This document shows, piece by piece, positions 40,670 to 45,375 of a DNA stretch of 45,375 bases. Under the pieces are notes generated by a model. That model was not told the DNA's origin, ran no database searches, and worked only from the letters and a program-made list of their open reading frames with translations. Position 1 is the first letter of the stretch. Each line of letters opens with the position of its first letter. A program made the translations under genes and the position numbers. Source of the DNA: Candidatus Edwardsiibacteriota bacterium (lineage in GTDB: Bacteria; Edwardsbacteria; AC1; EtOH8); NCBI GenBank assembly GCA_020053305.1, contig JAGVNJ010000069.1:1-45375 (forward strand). The letters run 5' to 3'.

Positions 40670-43456
40670 TTGAAATTTAGCAGAAACATCGTATCGCTGA
40701 TATTTATTCTGGCAGTTTGGAATTCTTTTGCGCTTGCCGGGTTGTTGCCGTTGAACGGGGACTGGCATTACCTGCAATCCCCGCATTTCAAGGTCTATTT
40801 CCAGCCCGGCCAGCAACAGTATGCCCAAAAGGTAGCCAATAAGGCCGAGGATGTCCATGTTGATTTGGTGGGGTTCCTGAAATGGCTTCCCTACGGGCAT
40901 ACCAATATCATAGTGGCCGATCATACCGACATCGTCAACGATTATGCCTCGCCCCTTCCTAAAAGGACCATAATAATCTATCCCGCCCAGAATGCCGGGG
41001 ACCGGAACAATTTCGGCGACTGGCTGGACGAAGTATTGGTGCATGAATATACCCACATTCTTCAGATGGACATGCAGAGCGGCATCCCTGCCGGATTCAA
41101 TTCCCTATTCGGCAGGATCTTTCTACCCAATATCTTTCAGCCCCTGAACCAGATCGAGGGGCTGGCGGTATATTCCGAGACCCGGTATACCGGTTTCGGC
41201 CGCAACCGCTCGGCCCTTACAGAGGGGATGCTGCGCTCCGCGGTGGACGAAAGGAAATGGGTGCCCCTGGACCGGGTCGGGGTAGCCTCGCCCTGCTGGC
41301 CCCGCGATGCTTCCTACATCTACGGCGGCAAGTTCTACGAATACTTGGCGGATAAATACGGCCCCAAAAAACTGGCCCTCTACCAGCGGAAGCACAGCAA
41401 CCTGGTGATTCCCTTTATGCAGAACATGCCGGCCAAGAGCGTCTTCGGTAAAAGCTTTTCCGATCTGTGGACCCAATGGAGGAGCGATGCCTTTAAAAGA
41501 TATTCGGCCCAGGCGGAGTCCCTAAAAGGCCAGGGTCTCACCGATTTCCGGCATTTGACCGATGATGGTTTTGACAAAACTTTCTTATCCTCCTCTCCGG
41601 ATGGCAAGTCTCTGGCCTATGCCGATCGTAACAGCCACCGGAGGTCAAGTCTGAAATTATATGATATCGGATCGGGCAAATACCGGACGATTGACCAGGG
41701 GATATTTCTGGGCTCCATGCAGTTCAGTTCCGACGGGAGATATTTGGCCTACGGAAAGATGGAATATTCCGGATTCGGAGAAAACTTATACGGAGATATT
41801 TATATTTATGATACGGTAAACCGTAAAACCGAGAGAATCACCCGCTGTTTGCGGGCCAGGGATCCGGCCTTCTCCCGGGACGGAAAGATGTTGTATTTTG
41901 TAGCTTCTAGTATGGATCAGAATGCTCTGGCGGTCCTGGATCTGAAAACAAAGCAGGTGGAATCCCTGACGGAGTTAGATGAGTCGCAATTGTTCAGCCA
42001 TCCGTCGGTGTCTCCCAATGGAGAAAAGATCGCCCTTGCGGTGTGGCAGGATGGGGGCTATCAGGACATCTATCTTTACGACATCGCCAAAAAGGAATGG
42101 CGGGCACTGATGGCCGATAAAGCCCAGGATATAACCCCGGCCTGGTCCGGCGATGGTAAATATTTGTATTTTGCCTCTGACCGTTCCGGGGTGTGGAATA
42201 TATTTAAATATGACCTTCAGACTGCGGCCATGTCCAGGGTAACCAATGTCATTGGAGGGGCTTTCAATCCAGCGGTTTGTGATGCTAATGTTTATTTCCT
42301 GAGTCTCAGTTCAAGGGGATTCGATATAGTGGTGACAGAAATATCCGATTCAATCTGTTTTACAAATACAGCATACATTGATACAACGTCCTTTGTCGAA
42401 AAAGCGACAGATAGCGTCAATTATCCTTCTGTGAAATACCGGCCTTTTAAGACCCTGCTCCCGTTCTTTTGGTTTCCCATGGCCTCAATTGACGAAAAGG
42501 GAGGGGCGCTGGGAGTTGCCCTCTTGGGCGCGGACGACCTGATGGCCAAATCTTATACTGCCGTGTTCGTCCCCAGCTTCAACTCGCAACGGTTTTATTA
42601 TGATATTGCCTACTCCGATGCCGACCGCAGCCTGAACTATAATTTTCGAATTTCGGACAATACAACTGCCGAGGATGTCGGTTCGGGGAATACGGATGTT
42701 GCCTATTATCAAAGGCAACAGAGCCAGTCGCTGCAGTTATATTTACCCCTAACCCGTTCGGGTCACGTGATATCCGCGGCGGCGGCCTATTGCCACACTA
42801 ATTACACCGGGTTGAATAATGAGATCTTTGCGATCAACCCTTATTGGAACGGCCATCTGGCGCGCCTTCAGATGAACCTGGGCTTCAGCAACGCCCAGAA
42901 ATACGGCTTTTCCATCAGCCCGGAGAGGGGCCGGAGCGTGTCCTTGGAATCGAGATTTTATCGAAAATATCTGGGAGGCGAGCTGAATCAGTCCTGGCAG
43001 GGACTTTCCTGGACCGAATATCTGCCCCTGCCTTTTCGCCATCAGATGCTGATGGGCAAGATAATGGCCGGGGTCTGGGGCCAGGGGGTCTATGTCAACG
43101 AGGATATTCCTGAAATGCGGCCCAGGGGCACAACGGAGGATATTGACGGAAGATATCGAACTTTGTTAACGGCCGAATATCGCTTTCCGTTGTTATATGT
43201 GGAACGGGGATTTTCCACCTGGCCGTTCTATCTCAAGAACGTCAGCGGGGCATTGCTGATGGATGTCGGAACGGCATCTAATAATTACAAGCATTTGAGC
43301 TATAATGATTCCCACCGGTGCCTGGGCGCGGAAATAACTTCCCAGTGGCTTTTCTCCTATGCGGCGCCGTTCAAGATCATCCTGGGGTTCTATCACCTTC
43401 CGGAGGAAAAAGAATCCCATATAGCGTTAAAGATGGGCACGGATATCTTATGGTAG
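40670..43456 (+). CDS. second gluzincin peptidase / propeller / barrel protein (paralogue of 28724-31594)
   Basis: From TTG 40670 the product is 928 residues with a clean signal peptide (FSRNIVSLIFILAVWNSFAL, mature from about 24). A gluzincin domain carries HEYTH (125-129) and the third ligand Glu163 in QIEGLAVYSE. PD40-type repeats occupy about residues 300-560 (SPDGKSLAYADRN, SSDGRYLAYGK, SRDGKMLYFVAS, SPNGEKIALAV, SGDGKYLYFASD). The C-terminal 330 residues are beta-rich and end DILW; an MRPRGTTE segment (Arg819-Gly820) may correspond to the Omp85 L6 RG. Sequence is strongly diverged from the first protein, but domain order is the same. No ATG gives the signal peptide. It overlaps the Omp85 gene by seven bases. 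Confidence 0.78.
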   Translation: MKFSRNIVSLIFILAVWNSFALAGLLPLNGDWHYLQSPHFKVYFQPGQQQYAQKVANKAEDVHVDLVGFLKWLPYGHTNIIVADHTDIVNDYASPLPKRTIIIYPAQNAGDRNNFGDWLDEVLVHEYTHILQMDMQSGIPAGFNSLFGRIFLPNIFQPLNQIEGLAVYSETRYTGFGRNRSALTEGMLRSAVDERKWVPLDRVGVASPCWPRDASYIYGGKFYEYLADKYGPKKLALYQRKHSNLVIPFMQNMPAKSVFGKSFSDLWTQWRSDAFKRYSAQAESLKGQGLTDFRHLTDDGFDKTFLSSSPDGKSLAYADRNSHRRSSLKLYDIGSGKYRTIDQGIFLGSMQFSSDGRYLAYGKMEYSGFGENLYGDIYIYDTVNRKTERITRCLRARDPAFSRDGKMLYFVASSMDQNALAVLDLKTKQVESLTELDESQLFSHPSVSPNGEKIALAVWQDGGYQDIYLYDIAKKEWRALMADKAQDITPAWSGDGKYLYFASDRSGVWNIFKYDLQTAAMSRVTNVIGGAFNPAVCDANVYFLSLSSRGFDIVVTEISDSICFTNTAYIDTTSFVEKATDSVNYPSVKYRPFKTLLPFFWFPMASIDEKGGALGVALLGADDLMAKSYTAVFVPSFNSQRFYYDIAYSDADRSLNYNFRISDNTTAEDVGSGNTDVAYYQRQQSQSLQLYLPLTRSGHVISAAAAYCHTNYTGLNNEIFAINPYWNGHLARLQMNLGFSNAQKYGFSISPERGRSVSLESRFYRKYLGGELNQSWQGLSWTEYLPLPFRHQMLMGKIMAGVWGQGVYVNEDIPEMRPRGTTEDIDGRYRTLLTAEYRFPLLYVERGFSTWPFYLKNVSGALLMDVGTASNNYKHLSYNDSHRCLGAEITSQWLFSYAAPFKIILGFYHLPEEKESHIALKMGTDILW

Positions 43457-45246
43457 TCCGCAGATCGTACATAATTCTTGCCCTCTCGGTTCTGTCGGCT
43501 TGTTTGTCCTCGGCGGCGGCGGGAAAAGCCAGGACCGCCATAGAAGGGAATGTCAGCTTCCCTGCGCGCCAGCTGATAAAGGTGGCCAGCCTTAAAATGC
43601 CGGATAACAGGATGGATAGCGATAGCCTGGAGCAGTCAATTTACCGGTTACGGTCCTTCTACCGGCGGAACGGTTTTGTCGATGCCGAAGTAGAATACAT
43701 GATAGACAGCATCAGCCAGCCGGGTACTACCGGAATAAAACTGGTGATTACCGAGGGCACCAGATATTATGTGGACCGGATAGATTTTAGCGGGAGCCGG
43801 GAACTACCCGCCGATGTGTTGAACCGGGCCATAGCCAACAAGGTCCGAAGGCCCCTGAATGTTGAGGATCTGGGGCAGGACGATTTCAGTTTGATGCTGT
43901 TGTATGCCGATCACGGATATATCTATGCCGAGGTGGATCATGACCTGGAGTTCCAAAACGGACATAAGGCGATCATCACCTACCAAGTCAAAGAAGGCCC
44001 CCAGGTAAACATTTCCCGCATTGCTTTGACCGGCAATGTCCATGTGCAGGAGAAGTATATCCTGAACACTATCCGGATGTCCCCGGGCGATGTATTCAGC
44101 CGGAGCCGGTTGATAAAAAGCCAATATCTGCTTCAATCCAGCGATCTGTTCCGGATGGTTGCCGTTTCCCCAGGGGAGATCGACTCCCTGAGCAACGATA
44201 TCGCGGTGGACATCCGGCTGGTGGAAAAGCCCCGACGGTTGTTCGAGACCAGCATTGGCTACGGCAGCGGCGATGCGGTAAGGCTGATGTCCAAATGGGC
44301 CCATCGCAATCTATTCGGGCTGGGCCGCAGAATTGAACACAACGGACTGGTTTCCTTTCAGACCAAGTTTCCCCTCAAAATGACCAGGGGCCGTTCCCAG
44401 ATCAGTTATTCCGACCCATATTTTTATTTATTTAATAAACCGGCCCGGGGGGAGGTTTATTATGATGATTTCAGACCCAGCTATACCGATTACCGCTTGG
44501 AGACGGTGGGCTTTAATTTTTCTGTAAGCACACCGATATCAAATGCTTTTAATATTGACTATCGCTGGAAACAGGAATGGCTGAAACTTTCGCCCACTTG
44601 GCAGCTTACCAAGTATACCTCCGATACCTTAAGCTATAAGGGCAGAAGGTCTCTGGCCGTTGTCTCCAGCTACGAGAACCTGGATGACCCGGTAAATCCA
44701 CGAAAGGGATTAAGCAGCGATCTGGAACTGGAGTACACCGGAGGCATCATGGGCGGGGCGGAGACTTTCCAGAGGGTTGTCAATAACTGGGCCTACTATT
44801 TCAAAGCTCCTTCGCACGGATTGTCTTTTGCCGGGCGTTTCCGGTACGGGATCATCGGAGACTGGTCGCAAAGGTCCACCATTCCCAGCTATGAAATGTT
44901 CTTTCTGGGAGGCCCGTCAACGGTAAGAGGGTATGCCCTCAGTTCGATCGGCCCGGTGGACGACAAGGGCCGGGTGACCGGCGGAAGGATCATGACGTTG
45001 ATCAATCTTCAGTCGGTTGTCAATCTGGGCAAAAACTGGGGCTTAGCCGCATTTATTGACGGTGGCATGCTCAGCAACAGGACCTTTGAAAAACAATCCT
45101 TTGGCGATATGGTCTCCAGCCCCGGTTTGGGAATAAGATATGCGTTGCCCTTCGGCGCCGGACGGCTGGATTTCGCCGCTCCCGGCACCCTGATGGGGCA
45201 GATAAAATACTGGAGGTGGATGGTGGCCTGGGGTGAGCCGTTTTAA
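43450..45246 (+). CDS. Omp85-family protein with three POTRA domains (TamA-like)
   Basis: From ATG 43450 the product is 598 residues. The signal peptide is followed by three POTRA-like units, at about residues 27-105, 106-187 and 188-265 (for example NISRIALTGNVHVQEKYIL). The C-terminal barrel shows the Omp85 hallmark FLGGPSTVRGYALSS, with VRGY at 492-495, and the typical GIRYALPFGAGRLDFA near the end. Three POTRAs match TamA rather than the five of BamA. It probably assembles or exports outer-membrane proteins. An LSAC sequence in the signal peptide could be a lipobox, but Omp85 proteins are not usually lipoproteins. A longer frame from 43318 overlaps the upstream gene and is not credible. 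Confidence 0.88.
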   Translation: MVVRRSYIILALSVLSACLSSAAAGKARTAIEGNVSFPARQLIKVASLKMPDNRMDSDSLEQSIYRLRSFYRRNGFVDAEVEYMIDSISQPGTTGIKLVITEGTRYYVDRIDFSGSRELPADVLNRAIANKVRRPLNVEDLGQDDFSLMLLYADHGYIYAEVDHDLEFQNGHKAIITYQVKEGPQVNISRIALTGNVHVQEKYILNTIRMSPGDVFSRSRLIKSQYLLQSSDLFRMVAVSPGEIDSLSNDIAVDIRLVEKPRRLFETSIGYGSGDAVRLMSKWAHRNLFGLGRRIEHNGLVSFQTKFPLKMTRGRSQISYSDPYFYLFNKPARGEVYYDDFRPSYTDYRLETVGFNFSVSTPISNAFNIDYRWKQEWLKLSPTWQLTKYTSDTLSYKGRRSLAVVSSYENLDDPVNPRKGLSSDLELEYTGGIMGGAETFQRVVNNWAYYFKAPSHGLSFAGRFRYGIIGDWSQRSTIPSYEMFFLGGPSTVRGYALSSIGPVDDKGRVTGGRIMTLINLQSVVNLGKNWGLAAFIDGGMLSNRTFEKQSFGDMVSSPGLGIRYALPFGAGRLDFAAPGTLMGQIKYWRWMVAWGEPF

Positions 45247-45270
45247 AAATTATAAGATAGGAAAATTAAA

Positions 45271-45299
45271 AAAGGCCGCAGATTATCTGCGGCCTTTTT
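45271..45299. terminator. bidirectional rho-independent terminator
   Basis: AAAGGCCGCAGA (45271-45282) pairs with TCTGCGGCCTTT (45286-45297). On the + strand it is followed by further T residues, and on the - strand by six T residues, so it can terminate transcription from both sides. It separates the Omp85 gene from a probable convergent gene. Confidence 0.88.
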
Positions 45300-45322
45300 A
45301 TGTGGTCTATTCGGATAATAAC

Positions 45323-45375
45323 TTAAGCGGTCAGGGTCTTTCTGATCCAGGGGGATGGCGGGGGATCCTTGGCGA
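45323..45375 (-). CDS. C-terminal fragment of a convergent gene (partial)
   Basis: On the minus strand an open frame enters from the right edge and ends at a TAA (45325-45323), encoding AKDPPPSPWIRKTLTA at the C-terminus. The bidirectional terminator immediately beyond the stop supports a real gene. Too little is present to identify it, and one other minus frame is also open. Confidence 0.4.
   Translation of the reverse strand, partial: AKDPPPSPWIRKTLTA

Noticed and set aside
43318-43449. N-terminal extension of the Omp85 gene
   Set aside because: It overlaps the end of the preceding gene in another frame and would bury the signal peptide.

Overview
The window comes from a diderm (Gram-negative-type) bacterium with a GC content in the mid-50s by eye, most plausibly a member of the Fibrobacteres-Chlorobi-Bacteroidetes (FCB) superphylum or one of its uncultured candidate phyla. 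Evidence for an outer membrane: an LpxL/HtrB-like lipid A acyltransferase, a three-POTRA Omp85 protein, two further predicted barrel proteins and a lipoprotein. Evidence for FCB: two exported proteins end in a FlgD-like type IX secretion (T9SS, type A) sorting domain, and a DUF2723 membrane protein with C-terminal TPRs is present. The exact phylum is inference. All confident genes are on the + strand; a likely convergent gene enters from the right edge. I see no rRNA, tRNA, CRISPR array, transposase or phage gene.

Layout. 1-349: end of the preceding unit (terminator, hairpin repeat). 350-4804: tilS-hpt-ftsH-folE, tightly packed. 4891-6345: secreted seven-repeat propeller protein with a T9SS tail. 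6396-13343: folP, a small exported protein, the c-di-AMP synthase cdaA, a DUF2723/TPR membrane protein, hypA-hypB and a BaiN-type flavoprotein. 13394-15579: small exported protein and N-acetylmuramoyl-L-alanine amidase. 15764-17077: rarA. 17183-19081: M6 metalloprotease with T9SS tail behind a near-perfect sigma70 promoter. 19388-21007: pyrG. 21074-22327: TPR-thioredoxin. 22336-23149: fluoride riboswitch-crcB-DUF190. 23269-23934: family 2 glycosyltransferase with a possibly leaderless promoter. 24281-27157: surE, pcm, a TIGR00725-like protein, a very AT-rich outer-membrane-like gene and acylphosphatase. 27158-27720: a dense cluster of palindromic repeats. 27721-35327: apt, a small TamB-C-terminus-like protein, a peptidase/propeller/Omp85-barrel protein, rsmD, coaD, obg, a HEAT-repeat protein and dprA. 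35586-40452: DUF362-ferredoxin, lipid A acyltransferase, lipoprotein, mutL, miaA. 40670-45246: a second peptidase/propeller/barrel protein overlapping a TamA-like Omp85 gene.

Most genes are housekeeping (tRNA modification, purine salvage, folate, CTP and CoA synthesis, DNA repair, wall remodelling, protein repair). The distinctive material is at the cell surface. Two large proteins seem to combine, in one chain, a gluzincin-type peptidase domain, a PD40/TolB-like propeller and a C-terminal outer-membrane barrel. One follows a small protein resembling only the C-terminus of TamB, and the other overlaps a TamA-like gene. I consider this the best candidate for an undescribed system (envelope assembly or surface proteolysis).

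The second distinctive feature is a set of dispersed palindromic intergenic repeats of at least three families. Some copies abut or even encode the 3' ends of genes (hypB, folP). Exported-protein genes also tend to be AT-richer than their neighbours or internally mosaic, suggesting exchange of surface-protein modules.
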